Part shown: one piece after another, positions 10,501 through 19,123 of the stretch | Layout: each line of letters begins with the position of its first letter | How positions within the stretch are numbered: position 1 is the stretch's first letter | DNA from: CALJFL01 sp039964455 | Lineage (GTDB): Bacteria; Pseudomonadota; Gammaproteobacteria; Pseudomonadales; Halieaceae | Assembly (NCBI GenBank): GCA_039964455.1 | Contig: JBDVXK010000013.1 | Location: forward strand, 62,001-126,000 | Direction of reading: 5' to 3' | DNA length: 64,000 nucleotides | Notes under the pieces: generated by a model | The model's database searches: none | The model's input: only the letters and a program-made list of their open reading frames with translations | What the model was told of the DNA's origin: nothing | Translations under genes and position numbers: made by a program

Positions 10501-10806
10501 GCCCTTCTCAAGGCGCTGGCGTATCTCGCGCTCAGTAGCGGGCGCATCAACCACAGCAGCGGTATAACTGTGCTCGGCTGCGGCGTAGTCAGTCGCTTGT
10601 CTGAGGAGTGCGAGTACAGCTCGATATTCTGCCTCCAGAGAAGTTCTGGCTTCACTTTCTGGCATATCAGCAATGGCGCTCAGCCGCTGCTCGACCAACT
10701 CCTCGCTCAGATCACCGTCTGCGGCAACCGGGAAGACCATAGCGAACAACAGTAGCAGCGAAAAACAAAGGCCGAAGTGGCTATCTACCAAAAAGCGCTT
10801 GATCAT
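7540..10806 (-). CDS. Large mechanosensitive channel of the MscS family (MscK/KefA-like)
   Basis: 1088 aa. A signal peptide (hydrophobic core FSLLLLFAMVF, likely cut after VAA near residue 29) leads into a long periplasmic coiled-coil-rich region (about 30-480). Multiple membrane helices follow (about 490-880), then the MscS pore and beta domains. The pore helix is in LVAALGVGIGFGLQEIVANF (about 893-912), followed by FERPIRVGDIVTIG and the C-terminal cage to 1088. This is the MscK/YnaI-giant architecture; such channels open on membrane tension and release solutes on osmotic downshift. Its ATG overlaps the TGA of the upstream DUF2860 gene by one base (TGATG), implying translational coupling. 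MscK versus MscM-like (YjeP) cannot be decided by eye. Confidence 0.88.
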   Translation of the reverse strand: MIKRFLVDSHFGLCFSLLLLFAMVFPVAADGDLSEELVEQRLSAIADMPESEARTSLEAEYRAVLALLRQATDYAAAEHSYTAAVVDAPATEREIRQRLEKGDESLSPDFEEKLEGVALAQLEAEFTAARAERASFNAENTRLDERLSSRETNEGQRRERILAIQAQLRELPVKLAFVQATASPSSNEAADWQVIASRQALLAEDRSLDAASASQPARYALLRAQRSDGLRSVALLDLQIDAIERRLVEFRREQAERVRSEEVSLAGESATLVFLAGQNVEYSSELEVLSADIAVLYRCRKDMEESLAFVSDRYSSTRRRVEFARGSDELGHILLAELNTSRLDPVDTGCSVDRRIGNMVIQRIDHEEQMLLLDRVESYVDEVANSVQETLSDSQRERAVELSRLQRKLLADLIALHSSYIDVAGDLVAIMREEGRVSDEYRTFLSTYLLWVHSHPPLSLDSIRAIPREMVVLSNSYRGLLAVLDPSWPGAVAILAFLVLILLRWRLSGWQERLAKDVGRARSDSISSTLLAIVATLLDSLPWPVLLFAVARAIGYVDVPLATSVSGALQGAAWLTLILLFLRNSVRENGIGTLHFQWRPENCAIAYREISWLIIWWLPLMVFSSILYRLGLASPEAGGVRLLSLLTTFIFVRRLWKIQFVSSPDDPVAGLFISRLPLLRNIFILLTGLVVFILTAGYLYSAAIIIRGILASASLVAVLIFFYATMYRWSMIMRRKVRFRELVTDSSKEEEQQVKEERASLASLSAATAKLMKFAVLILGLLGLWIIWAPTLPALDVLNEVVLWTSSSSEGGVTITQNVTMGSILGIIILAFAVFYAARDVPSLVELILLQYPSVSSGSRYTITTILGYVIFAGGGIALLSMLGLQWGQLQWLVAALGVGIGFGLQEIVANFISGLIILFERPIRVGDIVTIGESDGVITKIRIRATTLRDWNGKELVVPNKEFITGRLLNWSLSDSETRIILEVGVAYGSDVERALALLEDIVRSNADVLDEPPPSIILSEFGDNALLLTARYFVPSVEYLWLTKSVLNREIYRRFNEEDIVIAFPQRDVHFDAEAPIRIKLEQPEG

Positions 10807-11885
10807 CAGAAGCGCCGCAGCATGCCCACGGTCAACATCCTAACCGTTGAATCATAAAAGCGGATCTCGTGGTCATCCTTAAAGGCTGCTCCGGACACGT
10901 TCAATACCCAGCCCTGCAGACCAAAGGGGTTTCCGTAGAAGGCTGCGAGCGACAGCCCCAACCGAGTGGAATCATCCTTAACGCCATAAATGGGATTGGC
11001 CTCATCCGCATCCAGGCGGGCATAGCCGGCATTAACCACAAATCGTAAGCGAGGCTGATACACGTAGATATAGTTGAGGTCTAGCCCGAAGCCCTCCATT
11101 GAATTAGCGTCGCCATCACGATCGTGATCGATATAGGCCAGACCAGGCGTAAAGACGTGCCGCTTGTCGCTACTGGTGTACTCATAGCGCAGGTCAATGC
11201 GGTCGTGGTCACCATCTCTTACCAGCAGTTCACGTTCTGCCTCTGTCAGATCCAGAGACTGGCCACTGCGCTCGTCGTCAATCTCCACATCTCGCGCGGT
11301 ATAGCGAAACTCCAGACCAGAGTCATAGATGTTGCTCCACTGCACACGATAGCCGGCGCTCTCGCGCTCAGTTTCCTTGCGCTTCTCTCCGACGAGAAAT
11401 GGATCCTTCCACACCTCGGTTGGAATACTTGAAGCCAACAAGTTAGCGCCAAGAATGCCAGCGTCGCCAATTTCATGTCGTACGCCGATAGCGGCATTCA
11501 TCTCAAATCGCACAAAGTCTTCGAGGAGATTACCGACATAAATCTGCGTACGGCTCTCTGCAAAGGTATAGCTGGCTTCGAAATTGAACACAGGAAGCAG
11601 GCTGCTTTCTCTATCCGGAGAGTCATTGAGCCCGTCAATGGTGTCATCACCCAGGTCCACAAAGCCCAGCCCCGTCTCAGCCATGAGATTGGACTTAACC
11701 GAGACCCCTCCCAACCCAAGGTTGATAAAACCGCTGAAGCCACTCTCCTCGGGTATCTGAACCGCCGCATTGGAGGCCGCGACCGGTAAGATCAAGCCGG
11801 CAAGCAGCAACATAGTATAAGGGCCTAATATCGTCTTCAATGTATCTCTCCCGCTTTCAGCTTTGTAATCTTCGTCTATCACCAT
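10806..11885 (-). CDS. DUF2860 family protein, probable outer-membrane beta-barrel
   Basis: 359 aa. After ~20 polar residues there is a signal-peptide-like hydrophobic stretch (YTMLLLAGLILPVAASNAA). The mature part begins with SGFSGFINLGLGG, typical of DUF2860, and continues as alternating polar/apolar beta strands to a C-terminal ...GMLRRF ending in an aromatic, as expected of an outer-membrane barrel. The true start may be internal, because the first ~20 residues are charged. It is translationally coupled to the downstream channel gene, suggesting a joint envelope role. The biochemical role of DUF2860 is unknown. Confidence 0.7.
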   Translation of the reverse strand: MVIDEDYKAESGRDTLKTILGPYTMLLLAGLILPVAASNAAVQIPEESGFSGFINLGLGGVSVKSNLMAETGLGFVDLGDDTIDGLNDSPDRESSLLPVFNFEASYTFAESRTQIYVGNLLEDFVRFEMNAAIGVRHEIGDAGILGANLLASSIPTEVWKDPFLVGEKRKETERESAGYRVQWSNIYDSGLEFRYTARDVEIDDERSGQSLDLTEAERELLVRDGDHDRIDLRYEYTSSDKRHVFTPGLAYIDHDRDGDANSMEGFGLDLNYIYVYQPRLRFVVNAGYARLDADEANPIYGVKDDSTRLGLSLAAFYGNPFGLQGWVLNVSGAAFKDDHEIRFYDSTVRMLTVGMLRRF

Positions 11886-12019
11886 TCTAGCAGGGTAACA
11901 AACTACTTTAGGAGACTAAGACTACTGTCATTGATGGAGCAGCCTCCGGACCAAACAATCGAGATGTCCAAGACTGTAATGGCTTGGCTAGTAACAGGGA
12001 GACAATTTCCTGACCAGGC

Positions 12020-12343
12020 CTATTGCAACCATCTGGGTGTGGGATAAAGCTCTGCCGAGAGACTGACTTCCATCGCATTATCAACAGCCGGGCTTGCATG
12101 ACCCACCATCTCGTCATAGGCACTACGTTGCTGCAAAACCAGCTCGTTAATAGTCAGACCAGCGAGCTGCTCTTTCATCGCCAACAGGTTCCTGGTTTTC
12201 AGCACACCGCCATCAGCGTCAGCAAGCAGGTATACCCTCTCATCGATAAGGGCGTGGGCGATATAGAGGCTCAGGTCCACTGACTCGATGATAACTTTTG
12301 AGATGACGCCCTGACGTTGCAATTCTTTGATCGACATCTTCAT
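12020..12343 (-). CDS. DUF6482 family small protein
   Basis: About 107 aa from the ATG at 12343; a TTG at 12352 would sit directly against the AAGGAAAG ribosome-binding site at 12353-12360. The protein has VIIESVDLSLYIAHALID, then LLADADGGVLKTRNL, and the late motif QRSAYDEMVG, which I associate with the DUF6482 family of small gammaproteobacterial proteins. No membrane segment or signal peptide. Function unknown. It lies alone between the DUF2860 and DUF3667 genes on the same strand. Confidence 0.6.
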   Translation of the reverse strand: MKMSIKELQRQGVISKVIIESVDLSLYIAHALIDERVYLLADADGGVLKTRNLLAMKEQLAGLTINELVLQQRSAYDEMVGHASPAVDNAMEVSLSAELYPTPRWLQ

Positions 12344-12444
12344 ACTTTTCAACTTTCCTTTTGCTGCGATTTGGCGAGCATAGCAATTGGCTTCATCGAG
12401 CGGACCACCTTAAAACAAGCAAAGCTGTACAAAACAGGACCAAC

Positions 12445-13320
12445 CTACATCAGCGCCAATGCCAGCATCGAAATAAATACGAACCCCATAACCAACATAG
12501 ACCCATAGATCAGAATAACCGCGATAGACTTGGCCAAGGCCCCCGCCACTGATGAGCCATATACCCGTCGCAATGACAGTGGTAGATACAAAAACAGCAC
12601 CAGTAAAATAATACTGCTCATTGATTCCGTGAATAAGGCCAGTGCCTGGCCAAGCAAATACAGGAGAAAGGCGAAGCTGTGAAAATTTAGGCCAAAAACC
12701 AGATGCTGAAGATAGTAATAACCGGAAAACAGATAAAGAACCTGAATGACGAGTGCAAACAGCGGCAGCATAAGAAACATAAGCTGAGGCAGATAATCCA
12801 ACAATTCGTCGATAAAACTCGAGGACTCACCCTCCAGACGCGTGATATTGGACTCCATTCTGCTTTCCAGGTTCTTAAGCCAATCAGGACTATCCTCATC
12901 GGCGATCCCAATCTGAACCGCATTGCCGTTCTCGCTAGACACCGACTCTTCCCCAACATCGATGGTGATCAGCGGCGCGCTTTCACCCGCCACATCGGCG
13001 TTGAAAGTATCAAGCCGGGATCCCACAGAAAGCACCAGGAACGTCAGGAAACTGATTATCAGGTAGAGTCGAAATGGCGGAACATAGCGGGCGCGACGGC
13101 CGGCAATAAAGTCTGCCGTCAATAAACCAGGGCGCAGGATAAGCGCCGACAGGGTACGCCATAGGCGTGAATCCCAGGTGAAAGCCTCGTCAAAGATCTC
13201 AGCCAGTGCCACGCCCAGACTCGGTTCTCCACGGCCGCCTTGTTGACCGCAGGCCGCACAGTACTCACCTGTGAGAACGGTGCCACAGTTTTTGCATTTC
13301 GGCTCCGTCATACCGTGCAT
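12445..13320 (-). CDS. DUF3667 membrane protein with N-terminal zinc ribbon
   Basis: 291 aa. The N-terminus carries a four-cysteine ribbon (CKNCGTVLTGEYCAACGQ) followed by FTWDSRLWRTLSALILRPG and GRRARYVPPFRLYL, the characteristic blocks of DUF3667 proteins. Membrane segments follow: one near residues 85-105, then at about 180-200, 205-225, 230-250 and 260-290. Between them is a polar, acidic loop (about 110-175). An ATG at 13311 is an alternative start. Function unknown. Confidence 0.72.
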   Translation of the reverse strand: MHGMTEPKCKNCGTVLTGEYCAACGQQGGRGEPSLGVALAEIFDEAFTWDSRLWRTLSALILRPGLLTADFIAGRRARYVPPFRLYLIISFLTFLVLSVGSRLDTFNADVAGESAPLITIDVGEESVSSENGNAVQIGIADEDSPDWLKNLESRMESNITRLEGESSSFIDELLDYLPQLMFLMLPLFALVIQVLYLFSGYYYLQHLVFGLNFHSFAFLLYLLGQALALFTESMSSIILLVLFLYLPLSLRRVYGSSVAGALAKSIAVILIYGSMLVMGFVFISMLALALM

Positions 13321-13404
13321 CTGATTGCTAGTGTCAGCTCACCATAACCAAAATAGCGAACCTTCACCAGCAACGCAGGAATTCATTAATTAATCGGTAG
13401 TAAT

Positions 13405-15648
13405 TCAGGCAGGGGAACTTGGGATTGTCTCCTTATACTTCTCCAGTGCCGCCATCAAGTTAGTGCAAACCAGGTCCAGGTCAGACAGAACCATTACCAT
13501 GACCTTCTCTTGGTCACCGTTACGACGGGCTTGCTCAATTTCTTCGGCTAGCCTGCTGAGCTCTGGACTGCCGAAACTCCCACCCATGCCCTTGAGCATA
13601 TGGCAGGCGCGACCAACACAATCAATATCGCCTCTTTTAGCTCCCGTAATGGCTTCTGTATGGTTGCTTCTTATATCGGTCATCACCCTCTCTAACAAAT
13701 TCTCCATCTTGTCCACAGGAAGACTTTCTCTAAGTTCATCCAATATCGCTCGCTCAAGATAGGCTGTTGGCTGAGTTATCGACTGCGCAGACTCATTCTT
13801 TAACTCTCCAGGCGCCAGTGCATTGGAGAGCGCTTCATGAAGTTCACTCTTGTTTAGCGGTTTGTGGATCACTTCGTTCATTCCCGCCGCGAGGAAGGCC
13901 TTTATCTCTTCCTCATGGGCATAAGCAGTCAAGCCCAAAATGGGTAGCTGTCCCTGCCAACCTTTTGTCGCACGAATCCTCGAGGTCGCTTCAACCCCAT
14001 CCATTACCGGCATTGTTATGTCCATCAAGACAACGTCATATCGACGTTCCTCTATCGCTTTGATCGCCTCAACGCCATTGCCGGCAATATCAACATCACA
14101 GCCGAAACCACGCAAGAATGCTTCCGCAATAATCTGATTGGTTTTGACATCTTCAACCAGCAGTATACGAGGAGAGTTGCCCGCAATATTAAGTAAAGGC
14201 ATCAGACCGCCTGATTTTCTGGCCTCTTCGCAGCTGCCTACTGCTACAGACGCCCGCTGAAACGGCACCGTCATCCAGAACGTCGATCCAATATCAATTT
14301 CGCTGCTAACACCGACTATACCTCCCATTCGGCGACACAGGCCCTGACAGATCGCAAGCCCAAGACCCGCGCCCCCGCGCTGACTGTTAACGGACTCGGG
14401 TAACTGAGTGAAGTCCTGAAATAATTGTCGGTGGTCCGACTGCGCTATTCCTATTCCCGTGTCTTTCACCTCAAAGCGCACTCTGACTTCGTTGGGCTTC
14501 GAAGAGTAACGCCCCTCGTCTACGCCGAGTCGCAATGTAACTCCTCCGCGGTCTGTAAACTTGACGGCATTAGACATATAGTTATCCAGAACCTGACGAA
14601 TTCTCGCGGGGTCTCCCAACACCAGCTGAGGAACTCTACGATCAACTGAATAATCAAGAATTAATCCCTTCCCCTCCGCCGCAGGGCTCCAGAAATCGCA
14701 AACTTGCTTGAGCAGCTCGATAACATTGAAGGGCGTCAACTCCAGTTCAAGACGGCCAGTCTCTAATCTTGATAGCTCGATAACATCATCTGTCAGTCTG
14801 CACAAACCATTAGCGCTAGACATAGCTATCTCAATAAGTTTCTGTTGAGGCGCCTTTAAGCCAGCATCGCTGAGTATTTGCAGCGAGCCAAGAACCCCGT
14901 TCAAAGGCGTTCGGATTTCATGACTCATAACAGCCAGAAACCTTGACTTGCTGCGACTTGCCTTCTCTGCTTTGTCACGAGATTCAAGAAAACCGGACTG
15001 CAGTGCCTCCAACTCAGTTACTTTTTCAGAGGCAAGCGCCTCACTGACCCGCAGCTTTTCATACTCTACTTTTCTCTCACTGACATCCTGCAGCGTAGCA
15101 AGTCTAATAATTTTTTCGCCGCTGCTATCGGTAGTTAACTCACTGCGCGCTTCAATCCATCGCTGCTGGCCATCCGCTCTGCAAAAGCGGAATTCCGTAC
15201 ATATTTGTGGGGCCAGATGATCCTGATCAGTTCCCTCCCTTAGAAAATCTACAACCCTTTGCCTATCATCGTCATGAACCATTGCGATTATCCGACTTAG
15301 GTCTAGCACTTCAGTATCTGGATCGAGAGCCAGTAACGAATAGACACCCTCGGAGAAAGTCGTTGTTTCATTACTCAGGTTCGACGTCATTGTGCCCAGG
15401 CCCGCAATTTTCTGCGCCGCCAGCAGCTCGACCAAAGTCTGTTCACAGTTATTGTAAGAGCCCTCGGTAGTGTTGCTGATTCCCTCGTCCAGCCTCGCTG
15501 TATCGCGACCTTTCATTCCGAGTAAGCCTTCTTTTATTTTTCTCTTACTCCGTTCTTGATTACCAGCACCAGTTCGGTCGTTAGCATCAATAAAATCAAT
15601 AATATGTGAATCAACAACTGGGGATGACGTAAAAATCTGCCTCTTCAT
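13405..15648 (-). CDS. Hybrid sensor histidine kinase (PAS-HisKA-HATPase-REC-HPt)
   Basis: The reading frame opens at 15705, but the ATG at 15648 (MKRQIFTSS) has a GGAAAG ribosome-binding site and is preferred. In numbering from 15705: PAS domain about 93-210, coiled coil 210-250, HisKA with phospho-acceptor His262 (SHEIRTP), HATPase with N-box Asn379 and DTGIGI at 415-420, receiver domain 513-625 with Asp562 and Lys615, and HPt with His702 (CHMLKGMGG). All catalytic residues are present, so it should run a complete internal phosphorelay. It has no membrane segment and so senses a cytoplasmic signal. It is the last gene of the minus-strand EPS operon, directly downstream of two response regulators, which implies local control of polysaccharide synthesis or export. 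Confidence 0.9.
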   Translation of the reverse strand: MKRQIFTSSPVVDSHIIDFIDANDRTGAGNQERSKRKIKEGLLGMKGRDTARLDEGISNTTEGSYNNCEQTLVELLAAQKIAGLGTMTSNLSNETTTFSEGVYSLLALDPDTEVLDLSRIIAMVHDDDRQRVVDFLREGTDQDHLAPQICTEFRFCRADGQQRWIEARSELTTDSSGEKIIRLATLQDVSERKVEYEKLRVSEALASEKVTELEALQSGFLESRDKAEKASRSKSRFLAVMSHEIRTPLNGVLGSLQILSDAGLKAPQQKLIEIAMSSANGLCRLTDDVIELSRLETGRLELELTPFNVIELLKQVCDFWSPAAEGKGLILDYSVDRRVPQLVLGDPARIRQVLDNYMSNAVKFTDRGGVTLRLGVDEGRYSSKPNEVRVRFEVKDTGIGIAQSDHRQLFQDFTQLPESVNSQRGGAGLGLAICQGLCRRMGGIVGVSSEIDIGSTFWMTVPFQRASVAVGSCEEARKSGGLMPLLNIAGNSPRILLVEDVKTNQIIAEAFLRGFGCDVDIAGNGVEAIKAIEERRYDVVLMDITMPVMDGVEATSRIRATKGWQGQLPILGLTAYAHEEEIKAFLAAGMNEVIHKPLNKSELHEALSNALAPGELKNESAQSITQPTAYLERAILDELRESLPVDKMENLLERVMTDIRSNHTEAITGAKRGDIDCVGRACHMLKGMGGSFGSPELSRLAEEIEQARRNGDQEKVMVMVLSDLDLVCTNLMAALEKYKETIPSSPA

Positions 15649-15751
15649 AATTACTTTCCAAGAAAATGATCGTAAGGAATATCGACAGCCAGGAAAAAAC
15701 TCCAATGTACTTTTGAGAGGAAAAATCTGGCCCTGTTGCTTACGCTACTGC

Positions 15752-16435
15752 TCACTGAAAACGATGCCTGCCAACGGCTTGCAAAATGCTGTCTATTAAG
15801 ATGTCTACAGAGTTATGCATCTCATTAGTCTTGCCTGACGCAATCGCCAAGCCAACATTTTTTGCGCCTTTGCTAATCCCGTTATAGCCAAAGTGAACTG
15901 CGGTTCCACGCAATCGATGGCTAATACGGCGGACGGATTCGAAGTCGTGGCAGTTGGCAGCATGTTGAAGCTCAATACGCGACTCGGTCAGGTAAACAAG
16001 ATAGTCACCGGCCAGCTCGAGCTCACCTGTTGATAACGTCGAGTCCCTCCTTGGGCTTTTCTCTATTTCAGCAATGACCTTACCAAGCTCGCGAAACTTC
16101 TCATTCTTTCTCAGGATTGCGGTACAACCTGCCTGCTGGCATCGCAACTCTGTCTCGGGCGAGTCATCTGCGCTCATTACTGCAACCGGCACATGCGCTG
16201 GAAGTTCAGGTATCAGATCGAGTCCATGACCGTCCGGCAGCTCAAGATCAAGCAATATACTGGTAAAACTTGCACCGGAACGTAGACACGCTCTTGCCTG
16301 CTCAAGGTCGGCTGCCTCTGTGACTTCAAAGCCGTGACCTTCCAAGGCAAGTCGTAGATACATTCGCATAGCATCTACATCTTCTACCAACAGAACCCGG
16401 CTGTTCGGAGTAAGACCGGCAGAAAGGCTACACAT
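15752..16435 (-). CDS. Response regulator with C-terminal HPt-like domain
   Basis: 227 aa. An N-terminal receiver domain (about 12-125) has the acidic pair in VLLVEDVD, phospho-acceptor Asp63 (ILLDLELPD) and Lys110. The C-terminal ~85 residues contain SHRLRG with His173, resembling an HPt four-helix bundle; there is no DNA-binding or enzymatic output domain. It would therefore pass phosphate on. Its start overlaps the end of the upstream receiver protein by 8 bp. It lies between that protein and the hybrid kinase gene, inside the EPS operon. Confidence 0.82.
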   Translation of the reverse strand: MCSLSAGLTPNSRVLLVEDVDAMRMYLRLALEGHGFEVTEAADLEQARACLRSGASFTSILLDLELPDGHGLDLIPELPAHVPVAVMSADDSPETELRCQQAGCTAILRKNEKFRELGKVIAEIEKSPRRDSTLSTGELELAGDYLVYLTESRIELQHAANCHDFESVRRISHRLRGTAVHFGYNGISKGAKNVGLAIASGKTNEMHNSVDILIDSILQAVGRHRFQ

Positions 16436-16919
16436 CGCCTAAGCTCTTTGCTTCTGCGTTGCCGTTATTGGTAATCCTCAGGTTCCACTCCCGAACCAAG
16501 CCAGAGATTGCCCTGATTGTTCTGCCAAAGCCCTCCACACCATCGTCACCGCGCTTACCAGAAGCGAAGTAAAGCTCAATCACATCTAACATTGAATCTA
16601 CTTCTTCCAAACTCCCTTTATCGAACGCGCCCTCGCATCCCTCCATCAAAAGTGCACGCAAATAATCTCTATCGAGGAAGGCGGAGTAAGCAAGAATAAG
16701 GCTCTCCGGCGCGATGGCGCGGATTCTTTGAACTACGTCTTGACCAAGGTTATCCCCATGAAATTCCTTATCAACGATATATACATCGAATGCAGCAGGC
16801 GCCACTGGCTCTATAATCCCAACAACCTGAACATCAGCTATTCGCTTAGTAAGGCTTTTCTTGAGATGGGCGACCACAAAGGGGTCGTCATCTATGATCG
16901 CTATACGCTTTTCACTCAT
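16428..16919 (-). CDS. Single-domain-type response regulator
   Basis: 163 aa. Receiver domain with AIIDDDP at the N-terminus and phospho-acceptor Asp50 in VYIVDKEFHG; a Lys in AFDKGS fills the conserved lysine position. About 45 residues follow the domain (GKRGDDGVEGFGRTIRAI and onward) without a recognisable output module. It overlaps the Wzz/ATPase gene by 4 bp (ATGA) and the next regulator by 8 bp, so it is tightly coupled to EPS assembly genes. It could act by protein-protein contact, for example on the polysaccharide co-polymerase; this is inference. Confidence 0.8.
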   Translation of the reverse strand: MSEKRIAIIDDDPFVVAHLKKSLTKRIADVQVVGIIEPVAPAAFDVYIVDKEFHGDNLGQDVVQRIRAIAPESLILAYSAFLDRDYLRALLMEGCEGAFDKGSLEEVDSMLDVIELYFASGKRGDDGVEGFGRTIRAISGLVREWNLRITNNGNAEAKSLGDV

Positions 16920-19114
16920 GTTGACTCAACTCCAGTTGATTTCTTGAATAGATTGCCAATTCGTTCTCCAACCCCTGGCTGACGGTTATCCGCACTGGCT
17001 ACGCTCACCAGCGGATCAAGTAACTGGCCGCGATTAAGCGCGATCAAAAACCGATCCGGGGCCATACGCCCCAGCAGGTCCAAAGCGAGGTCGACATTTT
17101 TCTGTGCCTCACCGCTGCGGGTAACAAGTACCGTACGATCTGCAAGAGCAGCGCCGACAGCACTTTGCCTGCCAGCCGTCAGTACACCAAGATCGACGAT
17201 CACTATCTGGTTCTGCTCCCGCGATTTTTTTAGCAAAAGTTGCATTTCATCCACCGCGAACTGTCTTGTAATCAGCGGCGGCGCAGAGTTTTTGCTGAAC
17301 GGTATAATCGACAGAAGGGACAAAGCGCCATGGTCAACCGGCAACTCCCGTACTGCATCATCGAGACCCGTCTCATCCTGAATGACAGCTAGCGCACCGG
17401 GCATTTCGGTCTGCTGGTATAAGTGACAAAGCCCTCTACCCGCCGGGTTCGCATCGACCAGCAATACCTTGCGACCGGCAGACGCGTAGTGAGTCGCTAA
17501 GGCAGAACTCATGCTGGTCGCACCAGCGCCCACATCTGACCCTACTACCGCTATTACAAGGGGCTGCGAGCCGGCAGAGGGAAGGCGAAGATCAAATTCA
17601 TTACGCAGCTTGCCGGCAAACTCGAGCATGCTTTCCATCGGCCTTTCTGAGTCCTCAATAACGCCGGCTAATAATTCATAGGCGTTCTTACCAAGATCAT
17701 CGGAGTAGTGCACCTTGCCTGCAAAGACACTGGCAACAACAAACAAAGCAAGGGCCCCTAGCCCACCGAAAACAGCTCCTCCCAGAGCTGCCGGCTTGCG
17801 CTTATCCTCAATCGGGCCATCAGGAACCTTACCCATCGCGATAATTTCGATAGCACGCGACAGGTCGTTCTGACTTTCTACAAGAACCTCTTCCAGTGCC
17901 ATCTTGGTTTCGGCAACCAGTTCCTCCAACCTTTTCTGTTCGATTACTATCGATCGAATGCGTAGAAGTTTGGAGTTAAGCTCGCCCGCTTCAGCACGAA
18001 TTGTTTCGCGCCTCGTTTTTAACTCGCCTTTAAGTATCTCCAACTCTTCCTGGGACTCTTCCGCTGACTGCGAGCTGCCACCTGCCAGGGCTCCAGCCTT
18101 ACCCAGTGTCGCTATCTGTTGCAGGCGTTCGTCTATTGCTCCTTCAAGAATTCTTAGCTCGCCCTGAGCAGCGCGAAGTTTATGATGCGATGGGTGATAG
18201 CGGCCTTTCAGCGTCTCTAGTGACGCAAGGCGCTGCGCGCGTTCATAGGTCATCTCGGCCATGGCCTGATCCAGCAGAGTAGCTCGCTGTATTTCAACAT
18301 TGCCAGTGTCAGTGCCGACCGAGCCCGTAGCCTGTAACTGCGCGATGGTGTTGTCCAGCTTGACCATCCGCTCTTCAAGCACTTCCAGCTGCGCAGTTTT
18401 AGTGATGTGTGCCTTTGCGAGAGTGCCAGCATCGTGTTCGCCGCCCACCTCCAGATACTCCGAGTTCAATACAGAGAGGCTGCGCTCAAGGTCAATCTGG
18501 CGTGACATCAACTCATCACGACGGTTGTCGTAATTTTTCTTTCGAGCAGTTTCATTGCCTTCTGTATAGGCCGTGAGTACAGCGTTTACAGTTGCAGCAG
18601 ACAGCTGAGGATCGCTGCTGCGCGCACCGATGGAGATTAGTCCTTTCTTTCCTGCAACTACCAGCATCGAAGAGATGTCGCCAACATCAGCCGGCAGCGG
18701 GAACCTGCCTTGATGAGTCGATCTCAACTTGACTAGCGCCGACTCAAGTACCGGGCGCGACCTTATTAACTCAGTTTCCGCGGTCACATACGCGCCGTAT
18801 AGACGTAACCGACTATCATCAGAATCTGCGTAAAGTATTTTTGCCTCATTAGGAAGTACGCGGACCATGCCCGAACTTAGGTAGCCCGGCTTTATTGCTA
18901 GATACCCAAGCATCGCCATGGCCAGGCCAACGCAAATTGCAACACCAAAAACGCGCGTTTCTTTTCCGCGGAACGCACGTCGAACTATGCCAACAGGGTC
19001 AAGAGGCTGTGGTTCCGCATCTGCGTCGATAAAATCGCGGATTTGCGACAGCATCGGGTTGCCGGCTATGGCTGGCTGAGTGGCGTCTTCGATTGTCGCA
19101 ATCTGCGTATTCAT
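16916..19114 (-). CDS. Polysaccharide co-polymerase (Wzz/GumC type) fused to a degenerate BY-kinase-like ATPase
   Basis: 732 aa. Residues about 40-470 are Wzz-like: a membrane helix near 57-73, a long periplasmic coiled coil with several helices (170-420), and a second membrane helix near 445-466. The C-terminal ~220 residues are a MinD/BY-kinase fold with IAVVGSDVGAGATS (Walker A region 525-534), VLLVDAN (Walker A', Asp554) and IVIVDLG (Walker B, Asp641). The Walker A lysine is replaced by Ala532 where kinases have GEGK(S/T), and the C-terminus has no tyrosine cluster. The protein probably controls EPS chain length and links synthesis to export, with doubtful autokinase activity. It lies 9 bp after the upstream GT2 gene. 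Confidence 0.85.
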   Translation of the reverse strand: MNTQIATIEDATQPAIAGNPMLSQIRDFIDADAEPQPLDPVGIVRRAFRGKETRVFGVAICVGLAMAMLGYLAIKPGYLSSGMVRVLPNEAKILYADSDDSRLRLYGAYVTAETELIRSRPVLESALVKLRSTHQGRFPLPADVGDISSMLVVAGKKGLISIGARSSDPQLSAATVNAVLTAYTEGNETARKKNYDNRRDELMSRQIDLERSLSVLNSEYLEVGGEHDAGTLAKAHITKTAQLEVLEERMVKLDNTIAQLQATGSVGTDTGNVEIQRATLLDQAMAEMTYERAQRLASLETLKGRYHPSHHKLRAAQGELRILEGAIDERLQQIATLGKAGALAGGSSQSAEESQEELEILKGELKTRRETIRAEAGELNSKLLRIRSIVIEQKRLEELVAETKMALEEVLVESQNDLSRAIEIIAMGKVPDGPIEDKRKPAALGGAVFGGLGALALFVVASVFAGKVHYSDDLGKNAYELLAGVIEDSERPMESMLEFAGKLRNEFDLRLPSAGSQPLVIAVVGSDVGAGATSMSSALATHYASAGRKVLLVDANPAGRGLCHLYQQTEMPGALAVIQDETGLDDAVRELPVDHGALSLLSIIPFSKNSAPPLITRQFAVDEMQLLLKKSREQNQIVIVDLGVLTAGRQSAVGAALADRTVLVTRSGEAQKNVDLALDLLGRMAPDRFLIALNRGQLLDPLVSVASADNRQPGVGERIGNLFKKSTGVEST

Positions 19115-19123
19115 AGCAGCGAT

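Noticed and set aside
10017..10673. 218-codon frame inside the mechanosensitive-channel gene
   Set aside because: Shifted shadow of the coiled-coil coding region; rich in Arg/Trp/Pro as out-of-frame reads usually are.
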